Source of the DNA: Methanomicrobiaceae archaeon
GTDB lineage: Archaea; Halobacteriota; Methanomicrobia; Methanomicrobiales; Methanomicrobiaceae
Assembly: GCA_016926855.1 (NCBI GenBank)
Contig: JAFGNT010000001.1
Location: 1 to 50,310 of the forward strand
Length of the DNA stretch: 50,310 bases
Direction: 5' to 3'
Below are positions 1-7,625 of this stretch, piece after piece. How positions within the stretch are numbered: the first letter of the stretch is position 1; every line of letters begins with the position of its first letter. The translations under genes and the position numbers were made by a program. Under the pieces are notes generated by a model. The model was given only the letters and a program-made list of their open reading frames with translations, made no database searches and was not told where the DNA came from.

Positions 1-351
1 GACATGATGCCAAGCGAGGATATGGGTGCGATCTCCGCAAAGATATCCGAGCTTGCCGGAAAAGACCCCGGCGCCTTTGACGCCGATCCGATGGTTGTCG
101 AAGTAAAGGAAGAGAGTGCCGGAGGCGCCGCAATGGCGGCCGGTGCAAACCCGCAGTTCCTTGAGATCGAACGGCGTCTTGATGCGATTGAAGAAAAGAT
201 TGAATTCGCCAATGCCGAAATCGCACAGCGCTCCGGCCGAAAGATCGGGCGCGATATCGGTATTCTCTACGGATTGGTGGCAGGGTTAGTAGTTTTCATG
301 ATGATCCTGACATTATACGGAAAATTGATGACCTTCATTGTGGGGGCTTGA
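1..351 (+). CDS. mtrG: Tetrahydromethanopterin S-methyltransferase, MtrA C-terminal part fused to MtrG (5' partial)
   Basis: The frame is open to the left edge, so the gene starts outside the window. The first ~40 residues (SEDMGAISAKISELAGKDPG and what follows) match what I remember of the end of the MtrA corrinoid domain, where EDMGAI and KDPGAFDADP are typical. After a short Gly/Ala linker comes a complete MtrG-like segment: an amphipathic helix (ERRLDAIEEKIEFANAEIAQ), the GRKIGRDIGILYG motif and one membrane helix near the C-terminus. The Mtr complex transfers the methyl group from H4MPT to coenzyme M and pumps sodium. No stop codon separates the two parts, so a fused subunit is likely. 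If MtrG were separate, the ATG at 133 would be its start, but I see no ribosome binding site there. mtrH begins 3 nt after the stop. Confidence 0.8.
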   Translation, partial: DMMPSEDMGAISAKISELAGKDPGAFDADPMVVEVKEESAGGAAMAAGANPQFLEIERRLDAIEEKIEFANAEIAQRSGRKIGRDIGILYGLVAGLVVFMMILTLYGKLMTFIVGA

Positions 352-354
352 AAC

Positions 355-1392
355 ATGTTCAAATTCGAGAAAGAACAGACCGTACACGATTTCAACGGTA
401 CCATGCTTGGTGGGCAGCCCGGAGAGTACCCGACGGTGCTCGGTGCGTCCATCTTCTATAACAAGCATGAGTGTGTACTGGACGATGAAAAGGGTATTAT
501 TGACAAGGACCGGGCGGAAACCCTCTGGAACCGCTGTCAGGAACTTTCTGACGAGACCGGCATCAAACACTTCATCCAGATCATCTCTGAATCAGCCGAA
601 GCGTTTGAGAGCTATTTCACCTGGTTCGACGGCATTGACAACAAGACGGCATTCCTGATGGACTCGTCGTTCCCGCCGGCACTGGCACACGCATGCAAGT
701 ATGTGACCGAAGTCGGCCTTGCGGACCGCGCGATCTACAACTCAATCAACGGGTCCATCACGCCGGAAAACATGCAGGCGCTGAAAGAGAGCGACGTGAA
801 CGCTGCTATTGTGCTTGCCTTCAACCCGGGCGACCCCTCGGTGGTCGGCCGTGAGAAGGTGCTCTCCGAGGGCGGTGTCGCCGGCCAGGAGAAGAGCATG
901 CTCGCCATTGCCGAGGAGTGCGGCATTACCCGCCCCATCCTTGACACGGCAGCAACCCCGCTCGGGCTGGGATCCGGCGGTGCATACCGTGAGATTCTCG
1001 CCTGCAAGGCAATCCACGGCCTGCCTACCGGCGGTGCATACCACAACATGACGGTATCATGGACCTGGCTCAAGCGCTGGAAGGGCACGAAAAAGAACCC
1101 CTCAAATCTTGCAAAAGGCTACGAGGGCAAAGCGCTCCTTCTCGAGCAGATGTCGCATCACCACCTTGGTGGCATGGACGGCATCATTCAGGCAGCATGG
1201 TCTGCCCCCGATATCGGCTGCAACATGATCGCAAGCACCCTTGGTGCCGACCTGATTATGTACGGTCCGATCGAGAACTGCGAAGCCATCATGACTGCCC
1301 AGGCATACACGGATATCGTGATTTCCGAAGCATCCCGTGAGTTTGGCATCGAGATCAAGTCCGAAGAACACCCGTTCTTCAAACTGGTCTAA
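355..1392 (+). CDS. mtrH: Tetrahydromethanopterin S-methyltransferase subunit H
   Basis: A 345-residue MtrH, the peripheral methyltransferase subunit that moves the methyl group from methyl-H4MPT to the cobamide carried by MtrA. The start MFKFEKEQ and the segments LGGQPGEYPTVL, FNPGDPSV, TGGAYHN and SHHHLGGMDG fit the family over its whole length, and the fold should be a TIM barrel like other corrinoid methyltransferases. It lies 3 nt behind the MtrG stop, so it is translated from the mtr operon message. A run of T residues follows the stop directly, and this looks like the operon terminator. Nothing in the sequence looks truncated. Confidence 0.96.
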   Translation: MFKFEKEQTVHDFNGTMLGGQPGEYPTVLGASIFYNKHECVLDDEKGIIDKDRAETLWNRCQELSDETGIKHFIQIISESAEAFESYFTWFDGIDNKTAFLMDSSFPPALAHACKYVTEVGLADRAIYNSINGSITPENMQALKESDVNAAIVLAFNPGDPSVVGREKVLSEGGVAGQEKSMLAIAEECGITRPILDTAATPLGLGSGGAYREILACKAIHGLPTGGAYHNMTVSWTWLKRWKGTKKNPSNLAKGYEGKALLLEQMSHHHLGGMDGIIQAAWSAPDIGCNMIASTLGADLIMYGPIENCEAIMTAQAYTDIVISEASREFGIEIKSEEHPFFKLV

Positions 1393-1423
1393 TTTTTTTT
1401 TACGAGCGCCCCTGTGTCAGGGG
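1393..1423 (+). terminator. T-run and hairpin after mtrH
   Basis: A run of nine T follows the mtrH stop codon (about 1393-1401), the usual archaeal terminator signal. A short hairpin comes next: CCCCTG, loop TGT, CAGGGG (1409-1423). The minus-strand HEAT-repeat gene ends 51 nt further on, so the element may serve the convergent pair. Confidence 0.55.
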
Positions 1424-1473
1424 GTGGTAGAGTGGTTTCCCACAAAAAGAGGAGCCGATTTCATCCGGATCTG

Positions 1474-2046
1474 TCAGGCAGGATCTGCCTCTGATGTGGA
1501 TTCAATCCGTTTGAGGGCCGCTTCCACGGCGAACCTGACCTTTTCATCGGGATTGTTCTTGAGCAGAGCCCGGAGCGGTTCGAGTGCTTTTACCTCACCA
1601 ATTTTTCCGAGGGAAACTGCAGCATTCGCCTGTACGGTGCGTTTTTCATCCGTGAGGAGGGCGATGAGCGGGTCGGTTGCCCGCGGGTCGCCGATATTTC
1701 CCAGTGCCTCCGACGCACCGACCCTGAGCCATTTTTCCGGGCTTTTCAGGCAATTGATCAGGGGTTCAACCGCTTTTATATCTCCTATCTGGCCGAGTGC
1801 CCGGGCGGCGAGCCACTGCACGTCAACGAACGGATCCGAAAGGGCCTTAATGAGCGGATCAACGGCACGCCGGTCTCCGAGATGGCCGAGGGCTTCCGCC
1901 GCCCTCCACCGGAGATTCAGGAGTTTGTGCTGAAGCAGGCTGATGAGGATAGACACATTCCGCTGGAGTTCGAGTACCCTGATGTCATACTCTTCCGTGG
2001 TAGTGGGATCAATGGCTGCGCCGGCATCCCGCTCCATGCCATTCAT
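1474..2046 (-). CDS. HEAT-repeat (PBS-lyase type) protein
   Basis: About 190 residues, almost entirely five HEAT/PBS-lyase repeats of ~31 residues with the pattern LxxALxDxxxxVRxxAAxALGxIGDxxAVxPLI. Such solenoids are protein-protein scaffolds and no catalytic residues are visible. I prefer the ATG at 2046, preceded by GGGGAG, although the spacing is only 3 nt. A TTG at 2073 and an ATG at 2037 are alternatives. The gene stands alone between mtrH (convergent) and the nad operon (same strand, ~100 nt upstream). The partner is unknown. Confidence 0.8.
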   Translation of the reverse strand: MNGMERDAGAAIDPTTTEEYDIRVLELQRNVSILISLLQHKLLNLRWRAAEALGHLGDRRAVDPLIKALSDPFVDVQWLAARALGQIGDIKAVEPLINCLKSPEKWLRVGASEALGNIGDPRATDPLIALLTDEKRTVQANAAVSLGKIGEVKALEPLRALLKNNPDEKVRFAVEAALKRIESTSEADPA

Positions 2047-2142
2047 TAGCTCCCCATGGCATCTCCTTTTCAATAATCCTTTCGGATTTAAGGGAACCCT
2101 GAAGGGATCGAAAACGTTCGGCCGTCCGGAAAAAGGAAAATT

Positions 2143-2994
2143 TCAAAGGGAAATGGTCTTCTGGGCACACCGGAGTTCGAGAGAGACGTCGAAATTCCGG
2201 ACGGTGTGAGTGAGCGCCCCCATGCTGATGACATCCACGTCACAGGCGGCGAGGGCCGCAAGCCTCCCGGAATCAATCCCGCCCGAGAGTTCGATGGTGA
2301 CACTGTCCCTGAGCCCGCTGCTCACGAGTGCTTCAATCGCCGCACGGATACCGTCCTCGTCCATATTGTCGAGCATGATGATGTCGGCCCCTGCTGCTGC
2401 CGCAGCCACGGCGTCTTCCGGCGTTTCGACCTCGACCTCAATCGTTTTGTACACGCTCCATGCACGCGCCCGTGCTACAGCGTCTTCGAGAGGAACGAGG
2501 GTTCTGTGGTTATCCTTGATGAGGATCTGATCGGAGAGCGATGAACGGTGCGGATCGCCCCCGCCCAGCATGACTGCCTTTTTATCGAATGCACGCAGGC
2601 CCGGGCAGGTCTTTCGTGTTCCTGCAATCCGGATGCGTGGATTCGTATCACGGACGGTGTCCACGGCAGCACGGGTGGCGGAGGCAATCCCGCTCATCCG
2701 CCCGATCAGGTTCAGTGCCGTCCGTTCCACGAGAAGGATGGCATGTGCGCTGCCGTCAAGCTCCATCACGGTGTCGCCCTCGAGTACCCGGGTACCATCC
2801 CGTGCCCGGGAGAGTGTCCGCACTCCAAAATAGGCAAACAAGGCTTCGGCTTCTGAAATTCCGGCAATAATGCCCGTTGCCTTCGCACGCACGACAGCCC
2901 GGCACGGGGTGTCCGGTAGTACCGCATCCGACGTGCAGTCTCCCTGCGGGGCATCCTCCCTGACAAATCCGACCAGTGTTTCAATGGGAATCAT
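2143..2994 (-). CDS. nadC: Nicotinate-nucleotide pyrophosphorylase (quinolinate phosphoribosyltransferase)
   Basis: Converts quinolinate and PRPP to nicotinate mononucleotide, the third step of de novo NAD synthesis. Family motifs are clear: GDCTSDAVLP near the N-terminus, ERTALNLIGRMSGIA, ATRKTCPG-like GTRKTCPGLR, HRSSLSDQILIKDNH, EVEVETPEDA and MLDNM, ending with ELSGGI. Length (283 residues) is normal. The ATG at 2994 is preceded by GAGAGG at good spacing; an upstream in-frame TTG at 3000 is less likely. It is the last gene of nadX-nadA-nadC, 16 nt behind nadA. Confidence 0.95.
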   Translation of the reverse strand: MIPIETLVGFVREDAPQGDCTSDAVLPDTPCRAVVRAKATGIIAGISEAEALFAYFGVRTLSRARDGTRVLEGDTVMELDGSAHAILLVERTALNLIGRMSGIASATRAAVDTVRDTNPRIRIAGTRKTCPGLRAFDKKAVMLGGGDPHRSSLSDQILIKDNHRTLVPLEDAVARARAWSVYKTIEVEVETPEDAVAAAAAGADIIMLDNMDEDGIRAAIEALVSSGLRDSVTIELSGGIDSGRLAALAACDVDVISMGALTHTVRNFDVSLELRCAQKTISL

Positions 2995-3010
2995 AGACAA
3001 TTCCTCTCAG

Positions 3011-3901
3011 TTACCCGGAAACGGCAATCATGCGCTCAATCGCTCCCCGGGCACGTTCCATCACGTCCCCGGGAAGCGTAATGTCATACTCCTCTTCTTC
3101 AAGAGCCCTGAGTACATCGGCGAGGGTGGTCTTTTTCATGTCGTGGCAGACAGCGCTCTCCTTTGCATAAAACGTGCGATCCGGGTAGATCTTTTTCAGG
3201 CGCCATGCCATCTCCTTTTCCGTAAAGACATTCCAGACGCGGGCACCCGTCGCTTCCCTGACCATCCCGCCCGTCGAGGCGATGACATCCGCCGCCGCCT
3301 GGATCTCGGCGGGGCACTCGGGATGGCAGATTATCCGCCCGCCGCGCCGTCGGGCCTCCTCCACGTCTTCTGCGGTGAATTCGGAATGGACATAGCAGTG
3401 GCCGCCCGGAGGAAGGGGGATGATGGTTTTCTCCGGCAGGTTCCGCTGAACATACCCCGCAAGGTTTGAATCCGGCCCGAAGAGCACGGTGTCCTCGGCG
3501 AGCGATTCTACCACAGCGACCGCGTTTGCCGATGTGCAGACGATATCGGCAAGCGCTTTGCAGGCCGCAGTACTGTTCACATAGAGCACTACCGCCGCCT
3601 CCGGGTGTTCGGCCTTCGCGGCCAGGATCATCTCCGGGGTGAGCTGGTCTGCAAGCGGGCATCCGGCATCAGAAACCGGCATTATGACTTTTTTGGAAGG
3701 ATTGAGGATTTTTGCAGTCTCCGCCATAAAAAGGACACCGCAGAAGACGATCAGATCGGCGGTCGTCTCTTTTGCCTGCACCGCGAGCTGAAGGCTGTCG
3801 CCCGTGAAGTCCGCTACGTCCTGAACCTCCGGCAACTGGTAATTATGAGCCAGGATCACCGCATTTTTCTCTTTTTTCAAAGTAGCAATCTTCTCTTTCA
3901 T
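3011..3901 (-). CDS. nadA: Quinolinate synthase A
   Basis: A [4Fe-4S] enzyme that condenses iminoaspartate with dihydroxyacetone phosphate to quinolinate. The 296-residue protein starts KEKIATLKKEKNAVILAHNY, the family hallmark. Three cysteines at the expected cluster positions are C81 (AGCPLADQ), C169 (GGHCYVHSE) and C252 (AVCHDMK). HPECP is also present at about 193-197. It lies 7 nt behind nadX, which supplies its substrate, and 16 nt before nadC. The position in the operon and the intact ligands make the function nearly certain. Confidence 0.96.
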   Translation of the reverse strand: MKEKIATLKKEKNAVILAHNYQLPEVQDVADFTGDSLQLAVQAKETTADLIVFCGVLFMAETAKILNPSKKVIMPVSDAGCPLADQLTPEMILAAKAEHPEAAVVLYVNSTAACKALADIVCTSANAVAVVESLAEDTVLFGPDSNLAGYVQRNLPEKTIIPLPPGGHCYVHSEFTAEDVEEARRRGGRIICHPECPAEIQAAADVIASTGGMVREATGARVWNVFTEKEMAWRLKKIYPDRTFYAKESAVCHDMKKTTLADVLRALEEEEYDITLPGDVMERARGAIERMIAVSG

Positions 3902-3908
3902 GGCTGTT

Positions 3909-4667
3909 TCAGGTTCCTATCACGATCGGGTTGTCCAGATTCTTTAAAAGCGTCAGGACAGAAAGTGCGGCGAGATAACTGGTCGCCGGATTGTCAGGGC
4001 TCGGTGTGTTTCTGACCGTGATATGGATATCCCCGAATTCACCCTCGGCACATACTTCGTGCATGTTCCTGTCGATATCAGGATCCACCCAGAGCTCCAC
4101 GTCGGCTTCCCGTCCTGCCGCAAGCTCGAGGGCAACGGCGACATTGATATTCTTGGGAAAATGACGTATGCAGTCGGCCGCCGTGCCTTTGAAGACCAGC
4201 ATCTTTTCGCTGGCCTCGATGCCGAGTGATGCCGGGCTTTTCGTCGTTTTCAGAACAAGTTTCCGAATCTCGGATATCTGTCCGATCTTGAGGTTGTCGA
4301 GGCCGATGATCGCACCGCTCGGGATATATATCCTCCGTCCCGCCTTTCGGGCTGTCTCGGAGAGCTGGTGTCTGAATTCCGCATCGGCAAGTGCACCGAC
4401 GCTGAGGATGACCAGATCCTTCCCGTGCTCGAGCACCTCTCCGGCATACCGGCGCACGGCTTCCACCGACGCAGCCTCGACGACCAGATCAAAATCTCCT
4501 TCGATAAAGGCAGGAAAGTCATGGAACACAGCAGCGCCGCATATTTCGCCGATTTCATTCGCCCGTGAACCCACTGTGTCATAGACAGCGGCAACCGGGA
4601 CGATCTCTGTATGCCTGGCGATGACGTGACCGACATTCCCACACCCTAAGAGGCCGATTCTGATCAT
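3909..4667 (-). CDS. nadX: L-aspartate dehydrogenase
   Basis: Oxidises L-aspartate to iminoaspartate with NAD(P), replacing the FAD enzyme NadB in many archaea. The N-terminus MIRIGLLGCGNVG is a Rossmann nucleotide-binding motif; VVEAASVEAVRRY, PSGAIIGLDN and the C-terminal NTPSPDNPATSYLAALS are typical of the family. At 252 residues the length is normal. It is the first gene of nadX-nadA-nadC. No Shine-Dalgarno sequence precedes the ATG. An imperfect palindrome begins at the next base upstream, so the message may be leaderless and controlled at that site. Confidence 0.93.
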   Translation of the reverse strand: MIRIGLLGCGNVGHVIARHTEIVPVAAVYDTVGSRANEIGEICGAAVFHDFPAFIEGDFDLVVEAASVEAVRRYAGEVLEHGKDLVILSVGALADAEFRHQLSETARKAGRRIYIPSGAIIGLDNLKIGQISEIRKLVLKTTKSPASLGIEASEKMLVFKGTAADCIRHFPKNINVAVALELAAGREADVELWVDPDIDRNMHEVCAEGEFGDIHITVRNTPSPDNPATSYLAALSVLTLLKNLDNPIVIGT

Positions 4668-4701
4668 TGCTAAACACTTAGTGGGTTTCAGTGGTTAAGC
4701 A
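4668..4701 (-). promoter_or_regulatory. Palindromic putative operator of the nad operon
   Basis: An imperfect inverted repeat directly abuts the nadX start codon. The outer arms read TGCTAAACAC on one side and GTGGTTAAGCA on the other, with TGCT and AGCA at the ends. Its position over the expected promoter and start region suggests a repressor site for NAD synthesis. The regulator is not known from this window. Confidence 0.4.
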
Positions 4702-5030
4702 TTGTGTTTGAGAGGGCCTGCTCACGCGCGTTTGTCCCGGTTTTGCGTGCTTCGGAAAGGGAATCCCGATTACCGGTGCCCATACCTTTTTATTACTGGA
4801 CGGGTTATATCTCCTCGAATGTGTGGTGAATGTTTTTTCGCCGGTGAATGTTTTTATTCCCGTTAGCGACGCACACGCATCTCCGGTTGCAGGACACGTA
4901 TCTGCACTGTATCGTTTCTTTTCTGAAACATTCCGGTCCGGAGCCTGGGCTCCGTATCGCCGGTTTTAAGGATTCCCGGTGGTGCGGCAGACAGGTTCTC
5001 TGTGCAGTCGCAAACCGGAGAGAGCAGTGA
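4702..5030 (+). promoter_or_regulatory. Promoter and leader region of the aromatic operon
   Basis: This 330-nt gap has no credible gene. AT-rich TATA-like stretches occur at 4786-4795 and 4804-4810. A 13-nt direct repeat GGTGAATGTTTTT lies at 4825-4837 and again at 4843-4855, an 18-nt period close to the likely transcription start. Downstream, a hairpin CGGAGC-CTGG-GCTCCG (4939-4954) is enclosed by a second CCGG pairing (4933-4963), and a smaller GTTTC/GAAAC hairpin lies just before it. GGAGAG at about 5017-5022 serves as the ribosome binding site. Confidence 0.45.
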
Positions 5031-5849
5031 ATGGGAGTGAAAATTTTTATGAATGGAAAAAAAATCCGGATGGAACGAATCATCAACCGGAACACGGGAA
5101 AGACGATCATCGTCCCGATGGACCACGGGGTATCGTCCGGCCCGATAGCCGGGCTCACAGATATGGGAAGGACTGTCGATCTGGTTGCCGAGGGGGGTGC
5201 GAATGCCGTACTGGGGCATATGGGACTGGCACTGTACGGCCACCGCACGCACGGACGCGATATCGGCCTGATCCTTCATCTCTCCGCAAGCACGTCGATT
5301 GGGCCCGACCCGAACGACAAGGTGCTGGTGAACACCGTGACAAATGCACTGAAGATGGGTGCCGACGGGGTGTCAGTACACATCAATATCGGCGCTGATT
5401 CGGAGGCACGGATGCTCTCCGATCTCGGGCATATCGGCGTCGAGTGCATGGAGTGGGGGATGCCCCTCCTCGCGATGATGTACCCCCGGGGCCGGGGAAT
5501 TGCGGACGAGCACGCGGTGGATTCCGTTGCGCTCGCCGCCCGCGTCGCTGCGGAACTCGGCGCCGACCTCGTGAAAACGGTCTATACGGGCGATCCCGAC
5601 AGCTTCCGGTATGTAACGGAGGGGTGCCCGGTGCCTGTCGTGGTTGCCGGCGGTTCTAAGACCGACGAGTTGCAGACACTCACATTGATAGAGGGTGCAA
5701 TGCAGGGCGGCGCGACAGGCATCTCGATCGGCAGGAATGCGTTCCAGCACCCTGCACCCGACCGGTTCGTCCGGGCTGCCGCGCTGATCGTTCACGAAGG
5801 GAGATCGGCGGAAGAGACAGTGGAAATTCTCCGTGGGGGAGGCCCCTGA
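5031..5849 (+). CDS. Class I aldolase, ADH synthase / fructose-bisphosphate aldolase family (first paralogue)
   Basis: A 272-residue member of the archaeal DhnA-type aldolase family. That family includes 2-amino-3,7-dideoxyheptulosonate (ADH) synthase and the aldolase that makes its precursor 6-deoxy-5-ketofructose 1-phosphate. PMDHG, HLSAST, MMYPRG and the Schiff-base lysine in LVKTVYTGD are all present, as is the phosphate-binding GRNAFQH near the end. The HKG motif of the second copy is HMG here, so the two copies may not be redundant. ATG 5031 follows GGAGAG; an in-frame ATG at 5049 behind GGGAGTGA is also possible. First gene of the aromatic operon. Confidence 0.85.
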   Translation: MGVKIFMNGKKIRMERIINRNTGKTIIVPMDHGVSSGPIAGLTDMGRTVDLVAEGGANAVLGHMGLALYGHRTHGRDIGLILHLSASTSIGPDPNDKVLVNTVTNALKMGADGVSVHINIGADSEARMLSDLGHIGVECMEWGMPLLAMMYPRGRGIADEHAVDSVALAARVAAELGADLVKTVYTGDPDSFRYVTEGCPVPVVVAGGSKTDELQTLTLIEGAMQGGATGISIGRNAFQHPAPDRFVRAAALIVHEGRSAEETVEILRGGGP

Positions 5850-5850
5850 C

Positions 5851-6636
5851 ATGATTGGCAAGGCAATCCGTCTGGAACGCATCATGGACCGGACTACACG
5901 GCGTGCCGTGATCATTCCGATGGACCACGGTTTCACTCTCGGCCAGATTGAGGGGCTTGGCGATATGCCGTCGATCATCGGTGCGGTGAGTGACGGGGGG
6001 GCGAATGCCGTCGTCCTGCACAAGGGCATTATCGGAAGCGGCCACAGGCGCTACGGCCGTGATATCGGACTGATTGTGCATCTCTCCGCGGGGACGTCCT
6101 TAAATCCCGACCCGAACGACAAGGTCCTTGTCTGCTCCGTCGAGGAGGCGATCACGCTCGGGGCTGATGCCGTGTCCATCCACATCAATCTCGGTGCCCC
6201 GAACGAATCGCGCATGCTTGAAGAGGCGGGGAAGATATCATGGGACTGCAAACGCTGGGGCATCCCCCTGCTCGCGATGATCTACCCGCGGGGAGAGGGA
6301 ATCGATCCGGCAAGCCCCGCTGCAATCGGCCATTGCGTGCGCGTGGGTGAGGAACTCGGTGCAGATCTTATCAAGACCTCGTACACAGGAGATCCCGTCT
6401 CGTTCGGAAAGATCGTGAAGGCCTGTTCGGTGCCGGTTTTTGTTGCCGGCGGTGAGAAGGCAGGCGATCTCGCGACCCTCGTCGCAATCCGCGATGCTGT
6501 CTCTGCCGGTGCGGCGGGTGTCTGCATGGGACGGAACGCCTTCCAGCGGGACAACCCGGCATCGTTTGTCCGGGCGATCTGCAGGGTTGTCCACGATTGC
6601 GCAGACCCGGAAAAGGCGCTGGAGGAGACCGGATGA
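5851..6636 (+). CDS. 2-amino-3,7-dideoxy-D-threo-hept-6-ulosonate synthase (second paralogue, AroA')
   Basis: Catalyses the first committed step of the archaeal DHQ pathway, joining 6-deoxy-5-ketofructose 1-phosphate with aspartate semialdehyde. The 261-residue protein has PMDHGFTLG, VVLHKGII, HLSAGTS, AMIYPRGEG, the lysine in LIKTSYTGD and GRNAFQRD. HKG and the following residues resemble the M. jannaschii enzyme as I remember it more closely than the first paralogue does. The ATG at 5851 lies 1 nt after the preceding stop and behind GGGGGAGG, so the in-frame GTG at 5833 is not needed. Confidence 0.88.
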   Translation: MIGKAIRLERIMDRTTRRAVIIPMDHGFTLGQIEGLGDMPSIIGAVSDGGANAVVLHKGIIGSGHRRYGRDIGLIVHLSAGTSLNPDPNDKVLVCSVEEAITLGADAVSIHINLGAPNESRMLEEAGKISWDCKRWGIPLLAMIYPRGEGIDPASPAAIGHCVRVGEELGADLIKTSYTGDPVSFGKIVKACSVPVFVAGGEKAGDLATLVAIRDAVSAGAAGVCMGRNAFQRDNPASFVRAICRVVHDCADPEKALEETG

Positions 6637-7619
6637 AACTCTTCTGGGTCGATTGCCGGCCGTGGAACAAGACCTGTGTGACAACCGCCATCGAGAGCGG
6701 GGCCGATGCCGTCGTCGCGGACGATCCCGAACGGGTCCGTGAGCTTGGCCGGGTCAGGGTGATTGCGGATGGCGGGGATCTCATCCCCGGCGAGGATATT
6801 TTCTTTGTCGATATCGACGGTGCGGAGGGGCAGGAGCAGGCACGGGCCTGTGCCGGTCGCGGGTATGTGGTCGTCCGTACACGGGACTGGACCGTGATCC
6901 CGCTTGAAAATCTCGTCGCTGCCTCCGACCGCATTATTGCGCAGGTCTCCTCGGCAGAGGAGGCGGATGTCGCACTGCAGGTGCTTGAGAAGGGAGTGTC
7001 GGGCGTGCTTCTTACAACCGACTCTCCGGCCGTGATCTCCCGCGTGGGTGAACGGATTCGCAGGACAACGGGCACCGTCCCCCTGTCCGTGTTCGAGGTG
7101 ACACGGATCGCGCAGACCGGCATGGGTGACCGGGTATGCGTCGATACCTGCAGCCTGCTCGCCGACGGGCAGGGCATGCTCGTCGGGAACACCTCCGAAG
7201 GGTTCCTCCTCGTCCATGCCGAAACACTGGAAAATCCGTATGTCGCCGCCCGGCCGTTCCGGGTCAATGCGGGGGCGGTACACGCCTACATCCTCCTCCC
7301 GGAAAACCGTACCGCCTACCTCGCCGATCTCCGGGCCGGTGATCCCATGCTGATCGTGGATGCGGGCGGAAAGGCTGCCGATGCGGTGGTAGGCCGGGTA
7401 AAGATCGAACGGCGGCCGCTCCTGCTCGTTGAGGCGGTATCGGGAGATGTCACCGCAGGCCTCGTGCTGCAGAACGCGGAGACGATCCGGCTCGTGCGTG
7501 ACGACGGCACGGCAGTGTCCGTCGTACAGCTCGCGGTGGGTGACCGGCTCCTCGGCCACATATCCGGTGCCGGACGGCATTTCGGCATGGCTGTCCGTGA
7601 AACCATTGTGGAGCGGTGA
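6633..7619 (+). CDS. 3-dehydroquinate synthase II (AroB')
   Basis: Converts ADH to 3-dehydroquinate by oxidative deamination with NAD and cyclisation, the archaeal replacement for bacterial AroB. The start MKLFWVDCRPWNK, the GRGYVVVRTRDWTVIPLENL segment, DRVCVDTCSLL, GMLVGNTSEGFLLVHAE and FRVNAGAVHAYIL are characteristic of the family. Length (328 residues) is normal. The ATG overlaps the stop of the previous gene (ATGA), implying translational coupling. It acts directly on the product of the gene before it. Confidence 0.95.
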   Translation: MKLFWVDCRPWNKTCVTTAIESGADAVVADDPERVRELGRVRVIADGGDLIPGEDIFFVDIDGAEGQEQARACAGRGYVVVRTRDWTVIPLENLVAASDRIIAQVSSAEEADVALQVLEKGVSGVLLTTDSPAVISRVGERIRRTTGTVPLSVFEVTRIAQTGMGDRVCVDTCSLLADGQGMLVGNTSEGFLLVHAETLENPYVAARPFRVNAGAVHAYILLPENRTAYLADLRAGDPMLIVDAGGKAADAVVGRVKIERRPLLLVEAVSGDVTAGLVLQNAETIRLVRDDGTAVSVVQLAVGDRLLGHISGAGRHFGMAVRETIVER

Positions 7620-7625
7620 GGCGTC

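Noticed and set aside
6282-7580. 432-codon open frame on the minus strand
   Set aside because: It lies antisense to aroB' and the second AroA' gene, which are clear enzymes. Its product is low-complexity and Arg/His/Gly-rich without family motifs.
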